The notes beneath the pieces were generated by a model. That model searched no databases. It was not told where the DNA came from and saw nothing but the letters and a program-made list of their open reading frames with translations. A DNA stretch of 64,000 nt from SW10 sp965657795. Its GTDB lineage: Bacteria > Verrucomicrobiota > Verrucomicrobiia > Verrucomicrobiales > Akkermansiaceae. The stretch spans positions 62,001 to 126,000 of the forward strand of contig CBFHQJ010000001.1 of the NCBI GenBank assembly GCA_965657795.1. Direction: 5' to 3'. Positions 1-8,807 of the stretch are shown in pieces (position 1 is the stretch's first letter; every line of letters begins with the position of its first letter). The translations under genes and the position numbers were made by a program.

Positions 1-2
1 AT

Positions 3-3000
3 AAGAAGCCTGACTTTAATTCAGGAGGTCAAACTCATACTTCGGAGGGTAAGAAGGACGCTTGGTGGGAGCTTGATCTCGGCAAGGCCGCTAAGATCGA
101 TTCAATCTCAGTTTGGAATCGCAACGAGGGTGATCTCGGCAAGCGGCTGGACGGTTTTACCCTGACCTTGCTCGATGCCCGGAAGAAGGCGGTTTTTCAA
201 TCCAAGAATGTGACGGCTCCTGAATCGGCAGTGGTATTTGATCTCAACAAAGGGGGCGATGTCGCCTATGTCGGAGCTGATGGAAAGGTCGTTAAGACGG
301 TGAGCGTGCCAGCTGGTTATCGGGACCCCTCTCCCTTCAAATTTCAGAAAGGCGATACGGTTGCCATTATAGGGAATGGCCTCGCTGACCGAATGCAGCA
401 CGATGGTTGGACTGAAACTCTCATCCAGTCCGCAGCTCCCGGAATGGAGCTGAAGTTCCGTAATATGAGCCTCACCGGGGATCGTCCCAATAAATATCCC
501 CGTTCTCGTGGATTCACTCCGATGCCAAAATACCTCCAGGAGGTTGGTGCTGATGTCATCATTGCGATGTTTGGTTACAACGAGTCTTTCGATACCAAGC
601 CCGAGGACCATGAAAAGAATCTCACAAAGATGATCGCGGAATTCCGCAAGGCGATGCCGAACGGAGAAAGCTTTCCTCGCATCGTTCTCTGCAGCCCGAT
701 CGGACATGAAAACCTCCGCGACCGCAATCTTCCAACTGGTCGGGCCAACAACAAGCGCCTTCTCGCCATCACCGAAGCCACTCGTGTGGCTGCTGATAAA
801 AACGGGGTGGCCTTCATCGACCTTTATCATCCGTCGATCCAGCTTTATGGCACCGCCAAGTCGCCATTGACTCTTAATGGAATCCACTTAAACGAAGACG
901 GAAACCGGCTCATCGGTGAAGTGCTGGCGAAGGAGCTTTTGAAGAAGGAGATCACCGCTTCCCCCAGTCAGCAGCCGCTTCGCGAAGCGGTGCTCGATAA
1001 GAACTGGCACTGGCACAACCGCTACCGCGCGACCGATGGAAATGATGTTTGGGGCGGGCGTTCCGGGTTGAAGTTTGTCGATGGTCAGACCAATGCGGTT
1101 GTTCTTCAGCACGAACTCAAAATGCTCGATGTCATGACTGCGAATCGAGATCCTTTGATTTGGGCCAAGTCGAAGGGCGAAAACTACAAGGTGGATGATA
1201 GTAATACCCCGGAGCCAATTCCGGTCATCTCCAATGTTGGTGGAGGATCCCGTAGTTCGAGCAAGGCCAAGGAAGGCAATCTAGAGTATATCAGTGGTGA
1301 AGAGGGTATCAAGAAACTGGACGTCCCCGAGGGCTTTGAGGTTAATCTTTTCGCTGACGAAAAAATGTTCCCCGAGCTGGCCAACCCGGTCCAGCTTCAG
1401 GTCGACGGGAAAGGACGGCTTTGGGCCGCCGCCTGGGCCACCTACCCGAAGTGGGAGCCTCTCAAGGAAATGAATGATTCACTTCTTATCCTCGAAGATA
1501 CGGATAATGATGGTAAGGCCGACAAGGTGAAGGAATTTGCCAAAGTTCATAATCCACTGGGATTTGAGTTTTGGAATGGTGGCGTCATCGTAACCAGTCA
1601 GCCCGATATCATTTTCCTCAAGGATACCGATGGTGATGACGTTGCCGACGTGCGCTACGTCATTATGCAGGGGATAGGATCTTCAGATACCCACCACGCC
1701 GCCAACAATCTCATCTTCGGGCCGGATGGCGGGATCTACTGGCAGAGTGGAGTTTTCCTTCAGCATAACCACGAGACTCCCTGGGGACCATCATTGACGA
1801 GTGGTTCTTCGGCAATGTATCGCTTCGATCCGCGCCGTTATACTGTTTCTCTTGTTGCCGGAAATAGCCCGAACCCGCACGGCACCAGTTTTGATCAGTG
1901 GGGTTACCTTTATGCCAACGATGGCACGGGGGGCCGATCCTATCAGGTGCGGCCGAACGGAAATGGCTTTAAGATGTTCCCTCTCGTTAACAAAGAAGTC
2001 CGGCCGGTGGCTGCGGATGCGATCATTTCCGGCACCAACTTTCCTGATGAGATGCAGCAGAACTTCATCCTCTGCAATACGATCGGGTATCTTGGAATCA
2101 AGCATTACGATCTCCATCGCGACGGCTTCAACGATAAGAAATACAAATTTGGCGAAGTCTGGGGAACTCCGGCTGTCGAACTTCTCAAGAGCTCTGACGG
2201 GAACTTCCGCCCGACTGATGCCATCTTCGGTGCCGACGGCGCTCTCTACGTTGCCGACTGGCACAACGTCATCATCGGGCACATGCAGCACAACGTGCGC
2301 GACCCGAACCGGGACAAGATTCACGGCCGGATTTACCGCATGGTGAATACCAAGAAGCCTCTTCAGAAGCCGGTCAAAATTGATGGGGCTTCCATGAGCG
2401 AGTTGCTCGACAACTTTAAGCACCCGGACATGTATGTCCGTCACCGCACTCGTGTTGAAATCAGCGAGCGGGATACCGATGAAGTGGTGAAAGCGACCCA
2501 AGCCTGGGTGAAGCAATTTAATCCCGCCAAGAAGGAAGACGGCATTCCCATGCTGGAAGCTCTCTGGGTTCATCAGCAGCACAACGTGCGCAATCCTGAT
2601 CTCCTCGATCTTGTCCTGAAGTCGGCCGATCCACACGTTGTGCAAGGCGCCAAGACCGTTGCGCACTGGTGGGGCCCGGCTGATCCGGCCAAGGGTCCGC
2701 AGGAAATCGAAAAAGAAGAGGAAATGGAGATTATTCCCGGAGGAGTTGAAGATACACCATCTCTGACCAAGATTCGCGTGAACGCGATTGTTGAGAAGAT
2801 CCAATTCGATGTGAAGAAGTTTGATCTGAAGGCGGGGAAGAAGGTGGAGCTCACCTTCGTAAATCCGGATTTCATGCCTCACAACTTCGTGATCACCAAG
2901 CCGGGGACTGCCGATGCCGTTGCGGCGGCTGCGATTGCCCTCGGTGCCGATGGCTTTAAAAAGCAATTCCTGCCTGAGTCTGACAGCATCCTTCACGCGA

Positions 3001-3131
3001 CCAAGTTGCTGGAAAAGGGGCAAACCGAGACAATCGAGTTTAATGCCCCAACCGAACCCGGTGAATACAACTTCATCTGCACCTTCCCGGGCCACGCGAC
3101 ATTGATGCGTGGCGTCATTACGGTGAAGTAG
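3..3131 (+). CDS. PVC-type membrane-bound dehydrogenase with SGNH and azurin-like domains (5' end outside window)
   Basis: The frame is open from base 3, so the N-terminus lies outside the window; an ATG at 168 is internal. In order the product shows the end of a discoidin/F5-8-like domain (WWELDLG), an SGNH-hydrolase-like domain (IGNGLADRMQHDGW to NGIHLNEDG), a PVC membrane-bound dehydrogenase beta-propeller (from about GFEVNLFADE), a short HEAT-like helical stretch, and a C-terminal type 1 copper domain with ligand-like H (MPHN), C, H and M (ICTFPGHATLM). The Ser of the SGNH block I (GDS) is absent, so esterase activity is doubtful. Related PVC proteins often end in a CxxCH haem domain; here a cupredoxin takes that place, suggesting copper-mediated electron transfer. 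Probably exported. The substrate cannot be told; sugar or alcohol oxidation is inferred from the family. Confidence 0.85.
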   Translation, partial: KKPDFNSGGQTHTSEGKKDAWWELDLGKAAKIDSISVWNRNEGDLGKRLDGFTLTLLDARKKAVFQSKNVTAPESAVVFDLNKGGDVAYVGADGKVVKTVSVPAGYRDPSPFKFQKGDTVAIIGNGLADRMQHDGWTETLIQSAAPGMELKFRNMSLTGDRPNKYPRSRGFTPMPKYLQEVGADVIIAMFGYNESFDTKPEDHEKNLTKMIAEFRKAMPNGESFPRIVLCSPIGHENLRDRNLPTGRANNKRLLAITEATRVAADKNGVAFIDLYHPSIQLYGTAKSPLTLNGIHLNEDGNRLIGEVLAKELLKKEITASPSQQPLREAVLDKNWHWHNRYRATDGNDVWGGRSGLKFVDGQTNAVVLQHELKMLDVMTANRDPLIWAKSKGENYKVDDSNTPEPIPVISNVGGGSRSSSKAKEGNLEYISGEEGIKKLDVPEGFEVNLFADEKMFPELANPVQLQVDGKGRLWAAAWATYPKWEPLKEMNDSLLILEDTDNDGKADKVKEFAKVHNPLGFEFWNGGVIVTSQPDIIFLKDTDGDDVADVRYVIMQGIGSSDTHHAANNLIFGPDGGIYWQSGVFLQHNHETPWGPSLTSGSSAMYRFDPRRYTVSLVAGNSPNPHGTSFDQWGYLYANDGTGGRSYQVRPNGNGFKMFPLVNKEVRPVAADAIISGTNFPDEMQQNFILCNTIGYLGIKHYDLHRDGFNDKKYKFGEVWGTPAVELLKSSDGNFRPTDAIFGADGALYVADWHNVIIGHMQHNVRDPNRDKIHGRIYRMVNTKKPLQKPVKIDGASMSELLDNFKHPDMYVRHRTRVEISERDTDEVVKATQAWVKQFNPAKKEDGIPMLEALWVHQQHNVRNPDLLDLVLKSADPHVVQGAKTVAHWWGPADPAKGPQEIEKEEEMEIIPGGVEDTPSLTKIRVNAIVEKIQFDVKKFDLKAGKKVELTFVNPDFMPHNFVITKPGTADAVAAAAIALGADGFKKQFLPESDSILHATKLLEKGQTETIEFNAPTEPGEYNFICTFPGHATLMRGVITVK

Positions 3132-3150
3132 GTTGGACTTCTTATTCTTC

Positions 3151-3184
3151 AAAGCACGGAAGGGAAATCTTCCGTGCTTTTTTT
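3151..3184 (+). terminator. Rho-independent terminator
   Basis: A perfect 12-bp stem, AAAGCACGGAAG at 3151-3162 with CTTCCGTGCTTT at 3169-3180, closes a 6-nt loop and runs into a T tract through 3184. It lies 19 bases after the stop of the dehydrogenase gene. The T tract touches the ATG at 3185. Confidence 0.93.
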
Positions 3185-3777
3185 ATGATGGCCAAAGGAA
3201 ATCCATATGCACCGCCGGGAGGCCGACTGGTTTTCGAGTTGAAGGAGGATTACTGGTCCTGCAGGACGGAGCAAAGCTTCCCGAGCTTTGTATTGGGTCG
3301 GGAGCAACTCAAGGAGAGCTATCTCGATACGAGCGCCCCATTCATTGGATCCCCGCGCAAACTCACCTGTTGTTCTTTCCGTTGATGTTGGTCGCTTGGC
3401 CGTTGGGTTCTCCGGTCTTTTCGCTCTTGGTTCTCATCGGTTGGTGCTTTTTGCTTAATCGGTTCCAGCGGAAGATCACGGTGGGTTTTTCGATTAAGAA
3501 ATCCTTCCTCAAAAAACAGATGCTGATCTTGGCTGGGATGTTCTTGGTGTGGCTGGGAGCTTTGATCCCGATAATCTCGCTACCTCTTTTTTTCGAAATT
3601 CGAGTGATGATGGCTTATGTTCTCTTCGTTGATGGAGCTGAGTTGGCGACGTTTTTAGCCAAAGGTCTTCGAATAAAAGACATTAAAGACGGGGTTGCGC
3701 GTTTGGTGAACGTGAACCCTGTGACTCTTGCGAAGTTGAGTCAATGGAACGAGCATAATAACGATGGAATTAGATAG
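3185..3777 (+). pseudogene. NPYAPP-motif membrane protein, frameshifted (tandem copy 1)
   Basis: The first of three tandem paralogues. The N-terminus MMAKGNPYAPP is in the frame starting at 3185, but the part that aligns with the other copies (VEGGLLVLQDGAKLPELC, then hydrophobic segments and VNPVTLAKLSQWNE) is in the frame of 3133. The switch must fall at about 3220-3245, so a one-base indel is likely. The downstream frame stays open and conserved, which suggests a recent lesion or a sequence error. About four membrane segments follow a short cytoplasmic domain with an LPxxC pattern. The start lies directly on the T tract of the preceding terminator, leaving no room for a normal leader. Function unknown. 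Confidence 0.65.
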
Positions 3778-4405
3778 CCAGAAAAGTGAAAATCCATACG
3801 CCCCACCTGAATCTGATTCGCAAGAGAGCGGGAGATTAGGGCAGGCCGTTGCAGGGACTTTTTGGGTGGAGGACGGGAAACTTTCAGCTCTCCATGAAGC
3901 TTACCTGCCTGATGTCTGTTTAAAAACCGGAGCGGTCGATGGTTTGCTCTCGAGGAATTCGGAGCGCTTTTCATGGCGGCCGCCCTGGATCCCTTGGCTC
4001 TTCTTTTTTTTGGTTGTCGGGAGCTTGATTCTTTTCCCTCCGCTTGTCCCCATTTTTCTGTTGATGTGGTTCGTGATATCCATTTTTACGGTAAGATCGA
4101 TCAATGCGAACTTCTGTTTGTCGATGGATGCAGTTCGAGTTCGCAAGAAGTTGAGTTGGGTGAAGTTGTCCTACCTTGGGTTGCCGTTATTGATGTGGTT
4201 CGCTTTAAACGATTGGTTTGTGATTGGGCTGTTTTTATGGCCGCTGGTTGCCCTCGTGGGTCTTTTTGTGCTTAATTTTTTGTTTCCTTTTCCGGCACCG
4301 GCATCAATTGAGAAAGGAGTCGTGACTTTGAAAAATGTTTCGCCGGAAGCTCTTCGGCAGTTGCGACGCTGGCAGAATGCCCATTCCCCAAAATCGCATG
4401 GATGA
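3764..4405 (+). CDS. NPYAPP-motif membrane protein (tandem copy 2)
   Basis: 213 residues. The N-terminus carries NPYAPP at about residues 10-15, then a polar domain with LPDVCLKTG, then roughly four membrane segments arranged as two pairs, and a C-terminal tail VSPEALRQLRRWQN that matches the equivalent tails of both neighbours. It overlaps the end of copy 1 by 14 bases and is overlapped by copy 3, so the three are likely co-translated. Similar NPYAPP/NPYAAP proteins are common in PVC bacteria and are mostly unnamed. The conserved LPxxCxxTG segment might bind metal or a thiol partner, but that is a guess. No function assigned. Confidence 0.75.
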   Translation: MELDSQKSENPYAPPESDSQESGRLGQAVAGTFWVEDGKLSALHEAYLPDVCLKTGAVDGLLSRNSERFSWRPPWIPWLFFFLVVGSLILFPPLVPIFLLMWFVISIFTVRSINANFCLSMDAVRVRKKLSWVKLSYLGLPLLMWFALNDWFVIGLFLWPLVALVGLFVLNFLFPFPAPASIEKGVVTLKNVSPEALRQLRRWQNAHSPKSHG

Positions 4406-5084
4406 GGCTGAGGAAGATCCTTACGCTCCTCCGCAATCCGCGATTGGGAGCTTGGGAAACAAGGGCGATCCGAGGAGTTACTGGATTGAGAAAGATTCTC
4501 TCTTTGTAGCGGACGGGGCCAATCTTCCGGATGTTTGTTTGATGACAGGCAAGGTAGGAGGGGAGGTCATGAGGTTGCACCGGGTGATTCGTTGGCAACC
4601 GGACCACACCTTCCTCTATCTTTCGATCATCTTATTCCTGGGGGTTGGGCTTCTGAAAATTTTGGCCCTTCCTTTGTTTGTGGTGGTTGGCTGCATCATT
4701 TTTCGTCGACTTTGGAAATCGATCTCAATCAGCTATGGGCTCGGGGCGGGCGCTTTCAGAAAACAAAGGGTTTTCGGCCTGGCGGGATGGGGCATGGTTG
4801 CCGGGGCATTTGCGTTCATTATTCTGACTCCGTTTGATCCCGAAGCCCGGTTGACCTTTGGGGGAGTTCTAGTGCTCCTCGGCTTGTTTTTATTGCGACG
4901 GCTCGATCAATCTTTTCGTGTAGTTGAGATCAAGAAGCGGGTGGCAGCCCTCAGTGGGATTCATCCGGATGCGCTCAAGTGTCTGGAAGATTGGCGTCGA
5001 TCACATCTGTCGAGATTTCTTCCGCCGGAGTTCCGGGAAATACCTCCTTCCGATGAAGCGACTTCTCCGGAGGAGCGGTATTAG
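4398..5084 (+). CDS. NPYAPP-motif membrane protein (tandem copy 3)
   Basis: Starting at the ATG at 4398, which overlaps the stop of copy 2, gives an N-terminus that aligns with the paralogues (MDEAEEDPYAPP, with D in place of N). An upstream in-frame ATG at 4335 would add 21 residues absent from the other copies. The LPDVCLMTGKVGG segment, paired hydrophobic segments and the C-terminal IHPDALKCLEDWRR tail are all kept. Its C-terminal extension, rich in Pro, Glu and Arg, is longer than in copy 2. Unknown function; the tandem overlap suggests three subunits of one membrane assembly or a recently amplified gene. Confidence 0.75.
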   Translation: MDEAEEDPYAPPQSAIGSLGNKGDPRSYWIEKDSLFVADGANLPDVCLMTGKVGGEVMRLHRVIRWQPDHTFLYLSIILFLGVGLLKILALPLFVVVGCIIFRRLWKSISISYGLGAGAFRKQRVFGLAGWGMVAGAFAFIILTPFDPEARLTFGGVLVLLGLFLLRRLDQSFRVVEIKKRVAALSGIHPDALKCLEDWRRSHLSRFLPPEFREIPPSDEATSPEERY

Positions 5085-5280
5085 AAATCCAGTGGTGGCC
5101 GTGAGGGCCGACATGATTGATGTTTGCGTGCCGTATCATGTCTCGCGCTCGATTGCGGGCGCTCTTCGCTAGACGTTGTTGGCCCAGGGAGATGATCGCA
5201 TCACTAAGGGGTTCCGCCTTGCCCTGTCTACAAATCTTTGACCGCTTTCTATCAGTTAGTTTCCTGAATTGGTATGAACA

Positions 5281-5955
5281 TCACTTCAAGCCGGCTAACT
5301 TGCGTGCTCTGGCGACGCTGGTCTTATCAAGTTGCGCCGCAGTGGCCCTGATCGACTTCCCGGCTTCGGTGACAAAGAGATAGGTTCTATCGTCTTCGAT
5401 ACCGACGAGCTTGGCCTTGATTTCAGTTCCGGCCGAGCTCTTCCAGCTTTCCAACATACTCCCTTCGACTTTGACCACGACCGCGGGTTTTCCGCCATCG
5501 GCGAAGGTGCCATCCTTCTTGGCCTTGGCGACGCCATCGCGGGCCGGTTTGAAAATCGTGCCGTATTTTTGAGTCTTCATCGCAGGATGATCGTAGCGAC
5601 CGAAAATCTTGGTCACGCCGGGGTCAGTGAAGATGACAATTGGAATGGATGCGCCCCCGGTACGGTAGGCGTTCTTGATGAGGGGTGGAAGACCGGGTGT
5701 TTCCGAGACATCAACAATGATGCTTTTTGAAAATCCGAGGACTGCTTTGCTGGCCGACACACTGACGGCTCCCGGGCAATCCACTCATGTTGCGGTCATG
5801 TTTTTTTCCGCAATCACGAAAGCGATGGGCTGCTTGGCCTTCGTCGCTTTTTTCTGAACTTCATCAAGCTGCGCGAGATTGTGCGTCCCTTTTGGGATCT
5901 TAAACGCACCTGCAAAGGAGACGAGGCCGAGAGTAAGAGTAAGGAGAAGTTTCAT
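5281..5955 (-). CDS. Secreted thioredoxin-like protein with in-frame UGA (candidate selenoprotein, UxxC)
   Basis: One continuous frame, broken only by a TGA at 5787-5785. From ATG 5955 the product has a signal peptide (MKLLLTLTLGLVSFAGA), a helix, the strand IAFVIAEKNMTAT, then UGA, Val, Asp, Cys: a U57-x-x-C60 motif where a thioredoxin fold carries CxxC. Beyond it a plausible thioredoxin-like body continues (SIIVDVSE, then the cis-Pro-like SIPIVIF), followed by an SH3-like tail of about 60 residues (KAKLVGIEDDRTYLFV). After the UGA, bases 5769-5753 fold as GCCGUCA/UGUCGGC (one U-U mismatch) around a GUG loop, 22 nt from the UGA, in the range for bacterial SECIS elements. A conventional reading would be two genes or a nonsense mutation; the second part would then start at GTG 5784 in mid-domain without a signal peptide. 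The wider frame has a TTG start at 5994, less likely. Sec is inferred. Confidence 0.6.
5753..5769 (-). promoter_or_regulatory. SECIS-like hairpin after UGA 5787-5785
   Basis: On the minus strand the stem pairs GCCG with CGGC, then a U-U mismatch, then C-G and A-U, leaving a GUG apical loop. The loop starts 22 nt after the UGA. Bacterial SECIS elements described for SelB usually have a short upper stem and a G in the first positions of the loop, 16-37 nt from the UGA. There is little pairing below the stem, so this is a weaker candidate than the one at 23891. Confidence 0.45.
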
Positions 5956-6056
5956 ACCTTTCAAAAATGATAGAATCTCTTTGGCTGAGAGCAAGCCCTC
6001 GGTTTTCTTTCGCGCATGCTTGGAAAGTGACTATGGTTCCCTAGGATGTCTGCCAG

Positions 6057-7730
6057 ATGATAATTGCTGCTGCAGATCACGTCGCCCCTGTCGTCGCTCT
6101 TCTTGGGATGGTCTTGGGGAGCGTGATCGTGGTTTCCCTGCTCTTGGTAAAGGCGCGGCAGTCCTTGTTGGTGGGGTATTTTATTTGTGGCGTGGTGTTG
6201 GCGAATACCGGAGCGACAGGGTGGCTTGGGACGTCGGCGGACGAGGCGATCGGGATCCTTTCCGAGCTCGGGGTGGTGCTTCTGATGTTCACTTTGGGGA
6301 TCGAATTTTCGCTGCGGGAGCTCATGCATCTGAAGAAGGTGGTGCTTGGAGGGGGCGGAGCGCAGATGTTTTTAACCACAGTGGTGGCAATGTTGGTCGG
6401 TTGGTGTTTTGGGATGACCGGTCCCGGGCTTTTGGTGGTGGGCTTTGCAATGGCTCTTTCCTCGACGGCGGTGAGTATCAAATCATTCCAGGATATGGGA
6501 CAGCCGGACTCGCCGGGCGCGCGCATGGCGCTGGGCGTGGCGATTTTTCAGGATCTTGCGGTCATCTTTTTTATGGTGGTGCTGCCATCCTTGGTTGGTG
6601 AGGGTGCGGACGGAATGGGTCCGGTCTTTTTTGCTTTGGGCAAGGGTGTCTTGTTCCTCGGACTTTGCTGGTTCCTGAGTATTTATGTGGTCCCTCATCT
6701 TCTCCACGCAGTCGCGACCTCGCGCAGTCGAGAGCTCTTCACGGTGACGGTGGTGGGACTCTGCGCAATTATCGCGTGGGGCGCCAATTGGTTTGGCTTG
6801 AGCCTCGCGCTCGGTGCTTTTGCGGGTGGTTTGGTGGTGAGTGAGTCGATCTATTCCCATAAGGTTTTGGCCGATGTTCTTCCGTTCAAGGATCTCTTTT
6901 TGACCGTCTTCTTCGTCTCGGTTGGCCTGTTGATCGATTTGGAAGCGGTCTGGCAATCAGCTTGGGTGATTGGTTTTGGTGTGTTGGCCATTTTGTCGAT
7001 CAAGGGCTTTGTTGTCGCCGCTATCGCGAAGCGTATGGGGCTACGCTTGCGGCAAGCTCTCATCGCGGGAGCGGCTCTTTCGAGTAGTGGGGAATTCTCG
7101 CTCGTCCTGCTCAATCGTGCCGCTGATCTCGGTGGTCTCTCGCCCGAGGTCGGGCAGATTCTTTTGGCAAGCACAGCGATCTCAATGGCGCTGGTGCCAA
7201 CTCTGATGAGGTTTTCACTTCCGATTTCCAAGAAGATGGAGAAGTGGCCGATCTTTCACCATCACGGTGGCAACGATGAATTGAAGGATGGTGCCCAGGT
7301 CGGCGCCCTCCGTGATCATGTCGTGATTTGTGGATACGGACCCGTCGGTCAGGCTCTTCACGAGGAAATGAACCGCCTTTCAGTTCCGGTCGTTGTGATT
7401 GAAATGAATGCCGCGACGGTTCGGGGTCTTCACAAGCGAGGGGTGCAAGTGCTCTTCGCGGATGCCACCAATTCGCAAACCATGGAGCTGGCACGGATCA
7501 AGGAAGCGCGCGCTCTGGCCTTCACTTTTCCTGAGCCAAAGCTGGCTCTCGAAGGAATTCGCGCGGCCCGGAATCTCAATCCTGAAATCGTCACCTTCGC
7601 GCGAGCGAAGTTCGCCAATGGCGTCGAGATGCTTCAGAAGGCCGGGGTGCATCATATTTTCCATGATGAGGTCACCAGCGGACAGGCCATGGTGAGCGCA
7701 GTGTTGGGATGTTACTCGGTGGAAGAGTGA
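6057..7730 (+). CDS. KefB/CPA2-type cation:proton antiporter with RCK (TrkA-N) domain
   Basis: 557 residues. The first 380 or so form a polytopic CPA2 exchanger domain (about 12 membrane segments; LMFTLGIEFSLREL, the discontinuous-helix region ALSSTAVSIKSFQDMG and GVAIFQDLAVIFF are typical of KefB/KefC). The C-terminus is a cytoplasmic RCK domain with the nucleotide-binding motif CGYGPVG, an acidic residue at the end of the next strand (VVVIEMN) and FADAT. It should exchange K+ or Na+ for H+ at the inner membrane, gated by nucleotide. No ancillary KefF/KefG oxidoreductase is nearby. It is divergent from the thioredoxin-like gene, with 101 bases between the starts. Confidence 0.9.
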   Translation: MIIAAADHVAPVVALLGMVLGSVIVVSLLLVKARQSLLVGYFICGVVLANTGATGWLGTSADEAIGILSELGVVLLMFTLGIEFSLRELMHLKKVVLGGGGAQMFLTTVVAMLVGWCFGMTGPGLLVVGFAMALSSTAVSIKSFQDMGQPDSPGARMALGVAIFQDLAVIFFMVVLPSLVGEGADGMGPVFFALGKGVLFLGLCWFLSIYVVPHLLHAVATSRSRELFTVTVVGLCAIIAWGANWFGLSLALGAFAGGLVVSESIYSHKVLADVLPFKDLFLTVFFVSVGLLIDLEAVWQSAWVIGFGVLAILSIKGFVVAAIAKRMGLRLRQALIAGAALSSSGEFSLVLLNRAADLGGLSPEVGQILLASTAISMALVPTLMRFSLPISKKMEKWPIFHHHGGNDELKDGAQVGALRDHVVICGYGPVGQALHEEMNRLSVPVVVIEMNAATVRGLHKRGVQVLFADATNSQTMELARIKEARALAFTFPEPKLALEGIRAARNLNPEIVTFARAKFANGVEMLQKAGVHHIFHDEVTSGQAMVSAVLGCYSVEE

Positions 7731-7784
7731 TTTGCGGAGCGGTTCCCGCTTTTCAGATGTGGTCCGGTGGTTTTGACTCTCGTC

Positions 7785-7922
7785 ATGGTAACGATGGCGA
7801 CTGGTATCTTGTTGGCAATTGAAGCGAAAGCGTTCCCGGCTTCAATCATTCACAATCAGGAACTTGAGGCCGCCCGGGCAAAGGCGCGCGGAATCATCGC
7901 AGCTCTGAATACGCAGCTCTAA
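7785..7922 (+). CDS. Possible small membrane peptide
   Basis: A 45-codon ORF between the antiporter and the FAD oxidoreductase: MVTMATGILLAIEAKAF followed by an Ala/Arg-rich amphipathic helix ending LNTQL. A GTG at 7767 would lengthen the hydrophobic part (VVLTLVMVTMATGILLA) into a full membrane span. The frame is the same as the antiporter's and open from its TGA, so chance read-through sequence is possible. It ends 6 bases before the next gene, a spacing that would suit an operon. No family recognised. Confidence 0.3.
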   Translation: MVTMATGILLAIEAKAFPASIIHNQELEAARAKARGIIAALNTQL

Positions 7923-7928
7923 GCGGGT

Positions 7929-8807
7929 ATGGTTGAGGTCATCGGTTTTGGTCTCGCGGGGGCGTGTGTGGCCTTGCAACTCCAGCGTGCGGGATTCGCG
8001 GTGCGGGTGATTGATGACGGACGCCAGGGGAGTTCGCATGTCGCGGCGGGCTTGGTCAATCCGGTGGCCGGTCGTAATTTTGAACCGAGCTGGGAAGTTA
8101 CGGAAGCTTGGAAAATTGCCCTCCCGTTTTACCAAAGTTTGGGGGAGGGCCTTTTTTGCTCAGTGCCCATCATGCGGTTGTGGATTGATGAGAAAGATCG
8201 CGTGAAGTTTGAGCGCAAGCGCGATCGGGTGCAGCCATGGATCGCCAAGGTGAGCGATGAGGGCGTGCTTTGGAAGGAAGGAGGGTGGTTGGATTGCCCC
8301 AGGTTTCTCAAAGTGGCCCGGGATGAGTTTTTGGAATGTGGAGGAGAGTGGCGCGAAGCGGCTCAAGGTGGTTCGCAGATTTGGTGTGCTGGTGCGGCTG
8401 GTTTGATCCGGGGTGATTTCGAAGGGGTCGGGCATCGGAGTGCGAAGGGAGAGATTCTCACCGTTCGAATTCCGGATTGGAGAGAGGAGCGAATTTTAAA
8501 TCGGGCCGGTTGGGTCATTCCGATTGGTGAAGATCTTTATCGGGTGGGGGCGACTTATGATTGGGATCAGTTGCAATCAGGACCGACGGAAGAGGGTCGG
8601 ATGAAGGTGGAGAAGATTTTGAAATCATTGACGGACCGCGATTACGAGGTGGTGGATCATGTTGCAGGGATTCGCCCGATTGTTGATCGGAGCAAGCCCG
8701 TAGTTCGATTCCAGGATGGCAAAGGGTGGATGGTCAATGGTCTCGGTTCAAAGGGCGTGATTTATGCTCCGAGAGTCGGACTCGAAATGGTGGAACGATT
8801 GCGATGA
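7929..8807 (+). CDS. FAD-dependent oxidoreductase (DAO family)
   Basis: 292 residues. The N-terminal FAD-binding Rossmann fold is VIGFGLAGACVALQL (GxGxxG), with DD at the end of the second strand, then HVAAGLVNPVAG, a pattern seen in glycine/D-amino-acid oxidase-like proteins. The C-terminus has the family's closing motif DHVAGIRPIVDRSKPVV and MVNGLGSKGVIYAP. It is shorter than typical D-amino-acid oxidases (about 340), and the mid-region substrate domain is compact. An amine or amino-acid substrate is likely, but no more can be said. It overlaps the following membrane-protein gene by an ATGA junction, so the two are translationally coupled. Confidence 0.82.
   Translation: MVEVIGFGLAGACVALQLQRAGFAVRVIDDGRQGSSHVAAGLVNPVAGRNFEPSWEVTEAWKIALPFYQSLGEGLFCSVPIMRLWIDEKDRVKFERKRDRVQPWIAKVSDEGVLWKEGGWLDCPRFLKVARDEFLECGGEWREAAQGGSQIWCAGAAGLIRGDFEGVGHRSAKGEILTVRIPDWREERILNRAGWVIPIGEDLYRVGATYDWDQLQSGPTEEGRMKVEKILKSLTDRDYEVVDHVAGIRPIVDRSKPVVRFQDGKGWMVNGLGSKGVIYAPRVGLEMVERLR

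Noticed and set aside
1791..3152. Long minus-strand ORF of 453 residues opposite the dehydrogenase
   Set aside because: It is the shadow of a gene with clear domains on the plus strand; the translation has no recognisable motif.
5117..5383. Plus-strand ORF of 88 residues before the thioredoxin-like gene
   Set aside because: Composition is random-looking and it overlaps the coding end of the minus-strand gene.
7731..7922. Read-through extension of the KefB-like antiporter past its TGA
   Set aside because: The antiporter has normal family length and RCK end, and the extension has no relation to the domain.
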